From NAK19 sp034434515 (lineage in GTDB: Bacteria; Chloroflexota; Anaerolineae; Anaerolineales; UBA4823): DNA of 64,000 nt. Both the position numbers and the translations under genes were made by a program. The first letter of the stretch is position 1, and every line of letters starts with the position of its first letter. Below are positions 25,898-34,990 of this stretch, one piece after another. Under the pieces are notes generated by a model. That model was not told where the DNA came from. It made no database searches and worked only from the letters and a program-made list of their open reading frames with translations. The DNA is taken from contig DAOTZA010000043.1 in NCBI GenBank assembly GCA_034434515.1, positions 20,253 to 84,252 on the forward strand, written 5' to 3'.

Positions 25898-27685
25898 TTA
25901 AGACTTTTGCAAGTTTGGAGGATAAACGACTCGAATATGCAGCTCCTCCAATTGTTTCTCCTCAACGGGCGATGGCGCATCTGCCATAACATCTCTTGCT
26001 GCTTGATTTTTTGGAAAGGCAATCACTTCTCGAATATTGGGTTCGCCGGCCAAAATCATACAGATGCGATCGATACCCGGTGCAATTCCACCATGCGGTG
26101 GCGTGCCATATTCAAAGGCTTCTAACATATGACCAAATCGTGCCCGGGCAACTTCTAAATCCAGTCCAATTAACTTGAATACTTTTTCCTGTAGAGCTCG
26201 ATCATGGATTCGGATAGAACCGCCACCGACTTCATAATTGTTCAACACCAGGTCGTATTGTTGACCCCGCGCCTTACTAGGATCAATATCTAAAAGAGGG
26301 ATATCTTCGGGCATTGGGGCTGTAAAAAGATGGTGACTCGGATCCCATCTCTTTTCCTCTTCGTTCCAAACAACGTAAGGAAAATCGATCACCCAACAAA
26401 AAGCCAAAACATTATCATCAATGAGATTCAATTTTTCGGCCAAATAGACTCTCAACCGCCCAAGCGCCTCAAAGACAATTTCATCTTTATCGGCAACAAA
26501 GACCAGCAAGTCCCCTTCTTCGACTTGCATGCGCTCGAATAACTTTTTTTGTAATTCATGCGAGAGAAATTTGGCAAAAGTCGAACGAATTTCACCCTCC
26601 CGCGGCAAAGCGATATAAGCTAATCCCTTTGCCCCAAATTGTTTTACATACTCCGTCAGCTCATCAATTTGCTTTCGACTGTAATCTCCACAGCCCTTTA
26701 TATTAATCCCCCGCACACTTCCCCCGCCGCGGATGGCTTGTTCAAATACTGCAAAGCCACATTCGGTTACAAGATCACTGACATTAATCAACTCCAATCC
26801 ATACCGCAAGTCTGGATTGTCCTTTCCAAAGCGTTCCATAGCCTCCCGATAAGACAATCTAGGGAAAGGAGAAGCCAGTAGTCTCTTTTCCGGGACAACC
26901 GTTGCCACGAGTTTGGTGAATAAATCCTCCGTTAATTGCATAATATCTTCGCGCTCAACAAAAGACATCTCCAAATCTAATTGGGTAAATTCGGGTTGCC
27001 GATCGCCACGTTGATCCTCATCGCGAAAACAGCGTGCAATTTGAAAATAACGTTCTACCCCTGCGACCATCAGCAACTGTTTGAGCTGCTGGGGAGATTG
27101 TGGCAAAGCATAAAACTCTCCAGGATGCACCCTGGAAGGTACCAGATAGTCTCGCGCTCCTTCTGGGGTAGTCTTAAACAAGATCGGGGTTTCAATCTCC
27201 CAAAAGCCACGCTCATCCAGATAATCGCGAATAAACTTAACCACTCGGTGGCGTAATTCTAAATTTCGACGCATCTTTTCTCGTCGTAAATCCAGATAGC
27301 GATATTTCAGACGCGTATTTTCATCAGCCTCTTCATTTTTATTGATCAAAAACGGTGGTGTTTTGGCCGGGTTTAAGATTTGCACGGTCTGAGCATCTAC
27401 CTCAATCTCACCGGTCGGTAAGAAGGGGTTTTCAGAGCCAGCCGGTCGGCGTCGCACAAGCCCCTCGACCTGAATAACCCATTCCATTCTCAACACATCG
27501 GCAGCGCGATGTGCTTCTGGAGCCGCATTAGAGTCAAATACAACCTGCGTAATCCCAAATCGATCGCGCAAATCGATGAAAGTTACTCCCCCATGATCAC
27601 GACGACGATGTACCCATCCCGCCAGCTTGACCGTTTTCCCCACATCACTTGTTCTTAATTCACCACATGTATGAGTTTTATACAT
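25898..27685 (-). CDS. aspS: Aspartyl-tRNA synthetase
   Basis: A 595-residue class-II synthetase of bacterial type. The N-terminal OB anticodon-binding domain (about 1-110) contains GWVHRRRDHGGVTFIDLRDR. The catalytic domain has motif 2 (ARCFRDEDQRGDRQPEFTQ) and motif 3 (GIAPGIDRICM), and a GAD insert lies in the middle (about 290-410). Full length. The start ATG has GGGAG nearby. The gene begins 12 bases after an XRE-cupin regulator on the same strand. Whether it is discriminating (Asp only) or also charges tRNA-Asn was not determined; no gatCAB is in the window. Confidence 0.97.
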   Translation of the reverse strand: MYKTHTCGELRTSDVGKTVKLAGWVHRRRDHGGVTFIDLRDRFGITQVVFDSNAAPEAHRAADVLRMEWVIQVEGLVRRRPAGSENPFLPTGEIEVDAQTVQILNPAKTPPFLINKNEEADENTRLKYRYLDLRREKMRRNLELRHRVVKFIRDYLDERGFWEIETPILFKTTPEGARDYLVPSRVHPGEFYALPQSPQQLKQLLMVAGVERYFQIARCFRDEDQRGDRQPEFTQLDLEMSFVEREDIMQLTEDLFTKLVATVVPEKRLLASPFPRLSYREAMERFGKDNPDLRYGLELINVSDLVTECGFAVFEQAIRGGGSVRGINIKGCGDYSRKQIDELTEYVKQFGAKGLAYIALPREGEIRSTFAKFLSHELQKKLFERMQVEEGDLLVFVADKDEIVFEALGRLRVYLAEKLNLIDDNVLAFCWVIDFPYVVWNEEEKRWDPSHHLFTAPMPEDIPLLDIDPSKARGQQYDLVLNNYEVGGGSIRIHDRALQEKVFKLIGLDLEVARARFGHMLEAFEYGTPPHGGIAPGIDRICMILAGEPNIREVIAFPKNQAARDVMADAPSPVEEKQLEELHIRVVYPPNLQKS

Positions 27686-27697
27686 AAATCACTCCCA

Positions 27698-28306
27698 TTA
27701 ATGATTAGGTTCTTCTTCTGAATGTTCTTCTAAAAAGGTGACTTCGCCTCGATGACTTCTTTGGGTTAACTCGAAAAGGACAATTAGAGCCCGACAGCAT
27801 TCTTTTCCAGCATTTCGCCAACGATGTTGTTGGTTGCCGAGAAACATCAAGGTATCTCCAGGCTCCAAAAGGTAACGAGCCCCTTCAATTTCATATTCAA
27901 TCTGCCCTTCCAAGCAATACACAAACTCATTTCCCGAATGGCAAATCTTGAAACGCCCGCTCCCCCCTCCCGCCTCCAAAGTTAGCAAAAATGGCTGAAT
28001 GCCTCCCGAAAATTGAGTACATCCCAACCCTTCCCAAATTCCTCTCAAAAACGGCATTTGCACATTTTGCTCTTTTTTACAAAAGACAACCTTTTCTTGA
28101 GAAACATTTTCCTGAAAAAACTGCCCCATTGGCACATTAAAGACCTCGGCTATTTTATACAGCGTGCCAATAGAAGGCGAGGTTAAATTTCGTTCAATGC
28201 GTCTTAAGGCATTCATCGAGATGCCGCTGCTTTTTGAAACCGCATAAAGAGACAATTTCCTATCCAGGCGCAATTCTTTAATTCGCTTACCCAAATTTAA
28301 AGCCAT
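27698..28306 (-). CDS. XRE-family regulator with C-terminal cupin
   Basis: About 202 residues. An N-terminal helix-turn-helix (YAVSKSSGISMNALRRIE) is followed by a cupin_2 domain (FVYCLEGQIEYEIEGARYLLEPGD). This architecture is typical of PuuR-like one-component regulators that sense a small metabolite. I choose the ATG at 28306 (MALNLGKRIKEL) because AGGA lies ten bases upstream; a start at 28396 would extend through a TATAAT element. It is divergent from the acyl-CoA synthetase gene and upstream of aspS, so the synthetase gene is the most likely target. Confidence 0.88.
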   Translation of the reverse strand: MALNLGKRIKELRLDRKLSLYAVSKSSGISMNALRRIERNLTSPSIGTLYKIAEVFNVPMGQFFQENVSQEKVVFCKKEQNVQMPFLRGIWEGLGCTQFSGGIQPFLLTLEAGGGSGRFKICHSGNEFVYCLEGQIEYEIEGARYLLEPGDTLMFLGNQQHRWRNAGKECCRALIVLFELTQRSHRGEVTFLEEHSEEEPNH

Positions 28307-28372
28307 TTCAGTTAATTCCTGGCATATGTTATATCGAAACCCAGCCCAGTTCGATGGCAAAACTAAACGGTT

Positions 28373-28378
28373 ATTATA
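28373..28378 (-). promoter_or_regulatory. -10 element of the XRE-cupin/aspS transcript
   Basis: A perfect TATAAT on the minus strand, 66 bases before the regulator start. The -35 is poor, which is common for genes under activator or repressor control. Confidence 0.4.
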
Positions 28379-28433
28379 ACTCGAAATGGGAGGCATTATG
28401 ACGTTTGTAATTGGGATTACAGAAGGATTATCC

Positions 28434-28461
28434 TTGTGAAATCTGTAACATTTACTATACT
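28434..28461 (+). promoter_or_regulatory. Promoter of the acyl-CoA synthetase gene
   Basis: -35 TTGTGA (28434-28439), 16-bp spacer, -10 TATACT (28456-28461), then about 54 bases to the ATG at 28516. It lies back to back with the XRE-cupin promoter. Confidence 0.5.
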
Positions 28462-28515
28462 AATTGTATCAATAAATCCAAAGAGATGATCTTAAATAAC
28501 AAAGGGACTTGGACG

Positions 28516-31281
28516 ATGGACCGTACTGTTTTACCTACATTTGACCCCGTTCATGATGTTTTGCACTATGAGAAGAAACCGCTTGACGTTTTGTTTGCTC
28601 CGAAAAATGTCGCCTTAATCGGCGCTACCGAATCGCCAAATACCGTCGGACGAACAGTGTTATGGAATCTAATTAGTAGCCCGTTTGGTGGGGCGGTTTT
28701 TCCCGTCAACCCCAAACGCTCCAGCGTGTTGGGGATCAAGGCTTACCCATCAATTGCCGAGGTCCCCGAACCGGTCGATGTGGTTGTGGTAACCACACCT
28801 GCACCAACCATCCCGGAGATTATTCGGCAGTCAGTTGAAGTTGGAGTGAAAGGTGCGATTATTATCTCAGCTGGCTTTAAGGAAATTGGTCCCGAAGGGG
28901 CAGAGTTAGAACGTCAAATCCTGGAACATGCCCGCCGAGGCAACATGCGCATTATTGGGCCAAACTGTCTGGGTGTTATGTGCCCAATCACCGGATTCAA
29001 CGCTACCTTTGCTTCAACGATTGCGCATAAAGGATCGGTAGGGTTTATCAGTCAAAGTGGAGCCTTGTGCACCGCCGTTCTCGATTGGAGCCTAAAAGTA
29101 AACGTCGGCTTTAGCGCTTTCGTTTCGGTGGGCTCTATGCTCGACGTTGGGTGGGGAGACTTAATATACTATCTTGGAGACGATCCCAATACAGATAGCA
29201 TTGTTATCTACATGGAGACAATTGGAGATGCCCGAGCATTTCTATCAGCCGCGCGTGAAGTGGCATACATTAAGCCAATCATCGTCATAAAGCCCGGTCG
29301 TACAGCAGGAGCTGCTAAAGCCGCCGCGTCCCACACTGGATCGTTAACCGGCAGCGATGAAGTGCTCGAAGCTGCTTTCCGCCGCAGTGGCGTCTTACGG
29401 GTAAACTCAATTGCCGAGCTGTTCTACATGGCTGATGTGTTAGCGAAGCAACCTCGTCCGAAAGGTCCGCGCTTGACAATTTTGACCAATGCTGGTGGAC
29501 CTGGTGTGATTGCAACGGATGCATTACTTATGAATGGCGGCCAACTAACTGAACTTAGCCTGGAAACAATGGAAGCTCTCGATCAAATCCTCCCTCCCGT
29601 CTGGAGTAAAAATAACCCGATCGATATCATCGGAGATGCTAGTCCAGAACGCTACGCCAAAGCCCTTGAGGTAGCCGCCAAAGATCCCAATAGCGATGGC
29701 TTACTGGTCATACTTACTCCCCAGGCAATGACAGATCCCACTAAGACGGCTGAACAATTAGTGCCTTACGCACAAAGCCTTGGAAAACCCATTTTAGCCA
29801 GTTGGATGGGAGGCGAGGAAGTCGAGGAAGGAGCTCGTATCCTGACTCGAGCAAAAATCCCTAATTTCCCGTATCCCGATACGGCCGCCAGAATGTTCAA
29901 CTATATGGCCCAGTTTGCCGAAAACCTTGCCAGTTTATATGAAACCCCTCCGTCTAATAACACCGATGTAACTGCTGCGCTAAACAAAGAAGCTGCCGCC
30001 AGGATCATTGACAAGGTACGTCAGGAAGGACGCACTCTCCTAACGGAATACGAGTCCAAGCAAATCTTGAGCTGCTACCAGATTCCGGTCGTCCAAACCC
30101 TGATTGCCGATAACGAAGAACAGGCTGTTCATTTCGCCAATCAAATTGGTTATCCGGTGGTTCTAAAACTGCACTCCGAGACCATTACCCACAAAACCGA
30201 TGTTGGTGGCGTGCAATTGAACCTTCAATCAGATGAAGAGGTACGCCGGGCTTTCCAGGCAATCAAAACCTCCTTGCATACCAAAGTAGGCGAGAAATCT
30301 CAGGATGGTAAACCTCACTTCCTGGGTGTTACCGTTCAGCCCATGATTTCTCCCGAAGGATATGAAATTATCCTTGGAAGTAGTGTGGATCCACAATTTG
30401 GGCCAGTGTTGCTATTCGGTTTAGGTGGACAATTAGTTGAGGTATTCAAAGATCGTGCCCTGGGTTTGCCGCCATTAAACGCCACTTTAGCCAGACGCAT
30501 GATGGAACAAACGAAGATCTATAAAGCCCTCAAAGGGGTAAGGGGACGGAAATCCGTTGATCTCACCGCTCTGGAGCAACTGCTGGTGCGTTTTAGCCGC
30601 TTGGTCACCGATAATCTATGGATCAAGGAGATGGACATCAACCCCTTATTAGTGTCCCCCGATCGGATTATCGCCCTCGATGCACGTGTGGTGATACACG
30701 AACCGTATCTTAGAGAGGATCAATTACCAAAATTGGCCATCCGTCCCTATCCAACCCAATATGTAACAAGCTGGACAGACAAATTCAATTGTACCTATAC
30801 AATCCGTCCAACCCTGCCCGAAGATGAACATCTCCTGGTCAAGTTCCACGAAAATCTCTCCGATCGCACAGTCTATTTGCGATACTTGCACCCTATGCTA
30901 TTGAGTCAACGGGCAGCTCACGAGCGCCTAGCTCGTATTTGCCATGGAGATTATGACCGAGAAATTACCCTGGTAGTCGAACAGGAAGAATGTGAGAGTG
31001 GAGAAAGGCGCATTGTCGGAGCCGGACGTCTGAGTAAAATTCACTCCCTTGACGAAGCTCGCTTTAGTATCCTCATTAGCGACCTGTACCAGGGAAAAGG
31101 AATCGGAACAGAGCTAATGAAACAGATTCTCCATGTGGCGCGGGAAGAAAAGTTACGCCGCATCGAGGGAATCATTACACCCGATAATGAGGCAATGAAA
31201 CATCTCGTCCAAAAAATGGGCTTCACCCTTCGGCCAATTAACGAAAACAAACATTTATGCGCCGAGATCTACATTCAATAG
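28516..31281 (+). CDS. ADP-forming acyl-CoA synthetase with C-terminal GNAT domain
   Basis: About 921 residues. In order: a CoA-binding Rossmann domain (VALIGATESPNTVGRTVLWNL), two succinyl-CoA-ligase-like domains (catalytic His region AASHTGSLTGSDEV), an ATP-grasp subdomain (PVVLKLHSETITHKTDVGGV, then the GLGGQ and DINPLL regions) and a C-terminal GNAT acetyltransferase (about 765-921). The acetyl-CoA-binding loop is DLYQGKGIGTELM. The enzyme interconverts acyl-CoA plus ADP and Pi with acid, CoA and ATP; the GNAT part may acetylate proteins, as in Pat-like enzymes. The ATG at 28516 has AAAGGGA eight bases upstream; earlier in-frame starts lie over the promoter. Confidence 0.93.
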   Translation: MDRTVLPTFDPVHDVLHYEKKPLDVLFAPKNVALIGATESPNTVGRTVLWNLISSPFGGAVFPVNPKRSSVLGIKAYPSIAEVPEPVDVVVVTTPAPTIPEIIRQSVEVGVKGAIIISAGFKEIGPEGAELERQILEHARRGNMRIIGPNCLGVMCPITGFNATFASTIAHKGSVGFISQSGALCTAVLDWSLKVNVGFSAFVSVGSMLDVGWGDLIYYLGDDPNTDSIVIYMETIGDARAFLSAAREVAYIKPIIVIKPGRTAGAAKAAASHTGSLTGSDEVLEAAFRRSGVLRVNSIAELFYMADVLAKQPRPKGPRLTILTNAGGPGVIATDALLMNGGQLTELSLETMEALDQILPPVWSKNNPIDIIGDASPERYAKALEVAAKDPNSDGLLVILTPQAMTDPTKTAEQLVPYAQSLGKPILASWMGGEEVEEGARILTRAKIPNFPYPDTAARMFNYMAQFAENLASLYETPPSNNTDVTAALNKEAAARIIDKVRQEGRTLLTEYESKQILSCYQIPVVQTLIADNEEQAVHFANQIGYPVVLKLHSETITHKTDVGGVQLNLQSDEEVRRAFQAIKTSLHTKVGEKSQDGKPHFLGVTVQPMISPEGYEIILGSSVDPQFGPVLLFGLGGQLVEVFKDRALGLPPLNATLARRMMEQTKIYKALKGVRGRKSVDLTALEQLLVRFSRLVTDNLWIKEMDINPLLVSPDRIIALDARVVIHEPYLREDQLPKLAIRPYPTQYVTSWTDKFNCTYTIRPTLPEDEHLLVKFHENLSDRTVYLRYLHPMLLSQRAAHERLARICHGDYDREITLVVEQEECESGERRIVGAGRLSKIHSLDEARFSILISDLYQGKGIGTELMKQILHVAREEKLRRIEGIITPDNEAMKHLVQKMGFTLRPINENKHLCAEIYIQ

Positions 31282-31309
31282 CCTCTCTAGTAACCTGACC
31301 TGAAAAGAG

Positions 31310-31347
31310 ATGGGTTCTCTGCTAGACAGAGAACCCATTTTGATTTT
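31310..31347 (+). terminator. Intrinsic terminator of the acyl-CoA synthetase gene
   Basis: A perfect 12-bp stem, ATGGGTTCTCTG / CAGAGAACCCAT, has a five-base loop and is followed by TTTGATTTT. Confidence 0.9.
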
Positions 31348-31484
31348 GCAGGAATAGCTGACGCTATATTCGAAAATCACCCAGAATATCAACTTTTTCA
31401 CCCTCTACGCTCTAAACCTCGCCTTCGTTTGAGTGATACAATATTGCTCTCAATTATTTTTTAATGCTTGCGAGGTATGTTGGA

Positions 31485-32630
31485 ATGTTCTGGATCAGGA
31501 AATGGTTACTTTTTTCACTTTGGCTCGGGATGCTGGTAAGCTTAAGCGCGTGTGCAAATTCGAGTCCCACAGCGTTACCCCAACTTTCCAGTTCTGACGC
31601 TTCGGTCAAGAACACCACTGGAGTCATCGTCGAAGGGAGAGTCATCCCAAAAACTTTTGTTAATCTTTCTTTTCAAGTTAGTGGTAAAGTCAGTGAAATT
31701 CTGGTCAAAGAAGGGCAGCAGGTAAAAAGAGGAGATATCCTGATAAGGTTGGGCAATCGAGCTGAAGTGGAAGCTGATGTTGCCCGCGCTGAATTAGAGC
31801 TTTTGAATGCTCAGCAAGCTCTCGATGATCTCATCAACAACCACTTAATTGAACGTTCAAAAGCCTTAGAAGCTGTTGCCAGAGCCAATGAAAAAGTCCG
31901 TGACGCAAAATATCAACTCGATAATTTTACTGTTCCTCAGAATCAACAAAGGTTGGATGCTGTAGAGGCAGTAAAGATTATGGAGGAACGCCTCGATCAA
32001 GCTCGTCTCGCTTTTGAGCCATATAAAAACGATTCGTTGCTCAACGATACTCGTAAAAAGTTAAAAGAAACTCTGGACAATGCCCAGAGTGACTACAACG
32101 CAGCGGTTAAACGGCTGAATTATGAAGTAGCGCTTGAAGCAGCAAAGGCAGAATTGCAACAAGCCTTAGATCATTGGGCGGCGGTAAAAGATGGACCCGA
32201 TCCTCAGCAATTAGCCCTTGCTAAAGCCAGAGTGAACGCAACCGAGAAAGCTCTTCTGGCTGCTCAAGCCCGTTTAGAGAATTTGGAGCTTCGGGCTACC
32301 ATTGATGGAACAGTTGCGAAAATCAATGCAGTGGTCGGAAGTCAGGTAACCCCTAATTTGGTCGTCATCACCTTAGCTGATCTCTCATCCTGGTATGTGG
32401 AAACTGACAATCTTACCGAAGTTGAGGTTGTGGATATTGAACCTGCACAAATGGTCACAATTGTCCCCGATGCAATCCCTGAATTAACCTTGCAAGGAAA
32501 AGTAGAAAGTATCAGTCAGGTCTTTGAAGAGAAAAATGGTGATATCACCTATACCACAAAAATACTTTTAGTAGCGTACGATTCGCGCCTGCGCTGGGGC
32601 ATGACGGTTTTAGTCACGTTCCAAAAATAA
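31485..32630 (+). CDS. HlyD/RND-type periplasmic adaptor lipoprotein
   Basis: About 381 residues. The signal peptide (MFWIRKWLLFSLWLGML) ends in the lipobox SLSAC, so it is probably an envelope lipoprotein. A biotinyl-lipoyl half (VEGRVIPKTFVNLSFQVSGK) is followed by a long coiled-coil hairpin (about 85-250). The second lipoyl half (LRATIDGTVAKINAVVGSQV) and a beta-barrel region come next. This is the membrane-fusion-protein plan that bridges inner-membrane transporters to the outside. The ATG at 31485 follows GAGG by nine bases; 31464 is an alternative. No transporter is adjacent. An extracellular role in a cell with a single membrane is possible. Confidence 0.85.
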   Translation: MFWIRKWLLFSLWLGMLVSLSACANSSPTALPQLSSSDASVKNTTGVIVEGRVIPKTFVNLSFQVSGKVSEILVKEGQQVKRGDILIRLGNRAEVEADVARAELELLNAQQALDDLINNHLIERSKALEAVARANEKVRDAKYQLDNFTVPQNQQRLDAVEAVKIMEERLDQARLAFEPYKNDSLLNDTRKKLKETLDNAQSDYNAAVKRLNYEVALEAAKAELQQALDHWAAVKDGPDPQQLALAKARVNATEKALLAAQARLENLELRATIDGTVAKINAVVGSQVTPNLVVITLADLSSWYVETDNLTEVEVVDIEPAQMVTIVPDAIPELTLQGKVESISQVFEEKNGDITYTTKILLVAYDSRLRWGMTVLVTFQK

Positions 32631-32691
32631 TCATTCTGGGGTAAAATCGGGGAAATCCTGTTAGCATTGAGAGTCTTAGACGGAGGCGTTC

Positions 32692-33795
32692 TTGTCTTCC
32701 TTGCGTAAATTCGCCAAAATCATCGGTTTATTTATCATAAACATTGTTGTACTCGTAACAGTGGGATTTGCGGTTTATCTCGGATGGTTACGGTTTACCC
32801 ATCAAACCTATCCAGTTTTGGCATCGGATGCGGCATCCTTACCCCTTGAGTCCAATCCATCTGGTCAAACAGACCAAGAAACAATCCAACCTACCTTACC
32901 CACTGCTTCTCAAATATCACTGGAGCGAAACATATCCCGTCGCGCAACCTATCTGACGATTATCCCCCAACGTCCCCCCACGGAGGTTCTTACCTATACG
33001 GTCAAATCCGGTGACACCCTGTTTACGATCGCTGAACGATACAATATTAAACCGGCTACCCTTTTATGGGGAAACTACGAAGTCTTACAAGATAACCCTC
33101 ATTTTCTCAAACCCGGTCAAATCTTAAATATTCTACCAGTTGACGGCACCTATTATCAATGGCAAGAAGGGGATACGATAGAAAAAGTCGCCCAATTCTT
33201 TAAAACAGATGCTCAAAAAATCCTCGAATTTTCCGGAAATAATATCGATCTGACAAAAGTTAATGAACCGAATTCAGGTATTGAGCCTGGCACCTGGATC
33301 GTTGTTCCAGGTGGAAAACGAGCGATAAAAGACTGGGGACCTCCAGCAATTACACGCAAGAATCCAGCCTCCGCCCGTTTTTATGGCTCAGGTTCTTGCG
33401 GTGAGGTTTATGAAGGCGCAGTCGGTTCGGGCAGTTTTGTCTGGCCAACCACCGAACGGACGATTTCAGGCTATCGATATGATCCTACCGTTCACCCGGC
33501 GATCGACATTGCCGGGCAAATTGGCAACCCTGTCTTTGCAGCGGATGCCGGCGTGGTGGTTTACTCTGGCTGGAGTGATTTCGGTTACGGTTATCTCATC
33601 GTGATTGACCATGGGAATGGATGGCAATCTGCTTATGCGCACTTAAATTCGATTGCAGCCGGGTGTGGCGTCAGCGTTTTTCGTGGCGGTGTCATTGGAA
33701 CCCTAGGCAACTCTGGCAATTCAACCGGCCCCCATTTACATTTTGAATTGATCTTTAACGGAGCGAAAGTCAACCCGCTTGAATTTATCCAGTAA
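32692..33795 (+). CDS. LysM - M23 peptidase (cell-wall endopeptidase)
   Basis: A 367-residue envelope protein. One N-terminal membrane helix (about 7-30) precedes a Thr/Pro/Gln-rich spacer. A LysM repeat follows (YTVKSGDTLFTIAERYNIKP), then a second, weaker LysM-like stretch (WQEGDTIEKVAQFFKTDAQK). A C-terminal M23 domain has zinc-ligand motifs HPAIDIAG and HLHFEL. It would cut or remodel peptidoglycan peptide bridges outside the membrane. The start is TTG, six bases after GGAGG, giving MSSLRKF; no ATG fits. TAAAAT at about 32643 may be its -10. Confidence 0.9.
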   Translation: MSSLRKFAKIIGLFIINIVVLVTVGFAVYLGWLRFTHQTYPVLASDAASLPLESNPSGQTDQETIQPTLPTASQISLERNISRRATYLTIIPQRPPTEVLTYTVKSGDTLFTIAERYNIKPATLLWGNYEVLQDNPHFLKPGQILNILPVDGTYYQWQEGDTIEKVAQFFKTDAQKILEFSGNNIDLTKVNEPNSGIEPGTWIVVPGGKRAIKDWGPPAITRKNPASARFYGSGSCGEVYEGAVGSGSFVWPTTERTISGYRYDPTVHPAIDIAGQIGNPVFAADAGVVVYSGWSDFGYGYLIVIDHGNGWQSAYAHLNSIAAGCGVSVFRGGVIGTLGNSGNSTGPHLHFELIFNGAKVNPLEFIQ

Positions 33796-33899
33796 CAAGG
33801 ATAAGCAGCTTCGGCGTAATAAAAATCCTTTGGATTGCCATCTGCAGAATCCTTGAGAATCAATTACAATTCAATATATTTCATTTGGAGGTTCTTAAA

Positions 33900-34211
33900 A
33901 TGAGTGCTCAATTTTCTTCAGAGATCACCAGCGATGATAAATTATGGGCTGCTTTAGGATATATTTTTTCTCCCATCATCCCTATCATCTTGCTTTTGAT
34001 GGAAGAAAAGAAAAATCGCCCCTTCATCAAGTTTCATGCTGTACAAGCCATCGCAGCTTTCGTTGTGATCTTTCTTCTTGCTACCATTACTTTCGGTTGC
34101 GGTTCTATCATCGTCCTGGTTATGTTCTACTGGGCATATAAAGCCTATCAGGGCGAATATGTTGAAATTCCCGTCATAACCAATTTCATCAAAAACCAGG
34201 GTTGGGTTTAG
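33900..34211 (+). CDS. DUF4870-type small membrane protein
   Basis: About 103 residues. It has the pattern of DUF4870 proteins: DDKLWAALGYIFSPIIPIIL, then KNRPFIKFHAVQAI and two more hydrophobic segments. Three membrane helices are likely. The function of the family is not known. The ATG at 33900 has GGAGG nine bases upstream. It stands alone between the M23 peptidase gene and the glycine riboswitch. Confidence 0.8.
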   Translation: MSAQFSSEITSDDKLWAALGYIFSPIIPIILLLMEEKKNRPFIKFHAVQAIAAFVVIFLLATITFGCGSIIVLVMFYWAYKAYQGEYVEIPVITNFIKNQGWV

Positions 34212-34336
34212 ACTAAACTCGCACAAGGATCGAACCAATGGGCTTTTCAAAAATAATGATCAGCCCTATGGTTTCGTTTAACCTATGCAAAGTCGCATAA
34301 CTATTATATAATCAATTTAGAAAAAACAAAATAGAA

Positions 34337-34428
34337 CTGCAGGGGAGAGGCTCAAACGTGAGCGCCGAAGGGGCAAGTTCAGTAGATAGGCGAGCTGGAC
34401 GAAACTCTCAGGCAAAAGGACCCTGCAG
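34337..34428 (+). promoter_or_regulatory. Glycine riboswitch, first aptamer
   Basis: P1 is CTGCAGG (34337-34343) pairing with CCTGCAG (34422-34428). The conserved core is visible: GGGAGAGGCTC, GCGCCGAAGGGGCAA and GAAACTCTCAGGCAAAAGGA. It is followed at once by a second aptamer, the usual cooperative tandem arrangement upstream of glycine cleavage genes. Confidence 0.95.
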
Positions 34429-34434
34429 GGATGA

Positions 34435-34527
34435 CCTCTGGAAAGTCTTCCTATCCCAAAGATAGGTTGCACCGACGGGGCAAACGGAGAACCAACTTCC
34501 GTGAATCTCTCAGGTCAAAGACAGAGG
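34435..34527 (+). promoter_or_regulatory. Glycine riboswitch, second aptamer
   Basis: P1 is CCTCTG (34435-34440) with CAGAGG (34522-34527). The core has CACCGACGGGGCAA and GAATCTCTCAGGTCAAAGAC. The 3' strand of P1 shares two bases with the terminator stem that follows, so glycine binding should disfavour the terminator and turn the operon on (inference from the family). Confidence 0.95.
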
Positions 34528-34559
34528 CGCGCGAAAGGTTTCGTGCGCCTTATTCTTTT
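34526..34559 (+). terminator. Riboswitch-controlled intrinsic terminator
   Basis: GGCGCGCGAAA (34526-34536) pairs with TTTCGTGCGCC (34539-34549), with one G-T wobble, and is followed by TTATTCTTTT. It is the expression platform of the glycine riboswitch, 34 bases before gcvH. Confidence 0.88.
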
Positions 34560-34592
34560 CTAACCCCATTCATTTTTCTTCAGGAGGTACCG

Positions 34593-34982
34593 ATGAACAT
34601 TCCATCTGACTTAAAATACACCAAAAATGACGAATGGCTGCGTGTGGACGGAAATCAAGGCACAATTGGGATTACCGATTATGCCCAAGAACAACTCTCC
34701 GATATCGTCTTTGTTGAGATTCTGGTCAACGAAGGAGACGAAGTCAAACAAGGTGACACCTGCGCCACTGTCGAAAGTGTAAAAGCTGCTGCAGATGTCT
34801 ACATGCCCGTCAGTGGCAAAGTCATTGCCATTAATCAAGCTCTCCCCGATAAACCCGAAACCGTCAACAGCGATCCCTACGGGGACGCCTGGATGGTCAA
34901 GATTGAAATCACCAATCCTGCTGAAGTCGAACAGTTGATGGATGCCGCTGCTTATCAAGCCCATTTGGCAGAAAAAGAGTAG
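34593..34982 (+). CDS. gcvH: Glycine cleavage system H protein
   Basis: About 129 residues, the usual size. It carries the lipoyl arm that shuttles the aminomethyl group between the P, T and L proteins. The lipoylated Lys is in TVESVKAAADVYMPVSG, preceded by GDEVKQGDTC. The start is the ATG at 34593 with AGGAGG upstream; in-frame starts further 5' lie within the riboswitch and are not real. It is the first gene of gcvH-gcvPA-gcvPB under the glycine riboswitch. Confidence 0.97.
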   Translation: MNIPSDLKYTKNDEWLRVDGNQGTIGITDYAQEQLSDIVFVEILVNEGDEVKQGDTCATVESVKAAADVYMPVSGKVIAINQALPDKPETVNSDPYGDAWMVKIEITNPAEVEQLMDAAAYQAHLAEKE

Positions 34983-34990
34983 GAGGAGCG

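Noticed and set aside
34431..34592. A 54-codon N-terminal extension of gcvH
   Set aside because: It translates riboswitch aptamer 2 and the terminator; the ATG at 34593 has AGGAGG and matches the family N-terminus.
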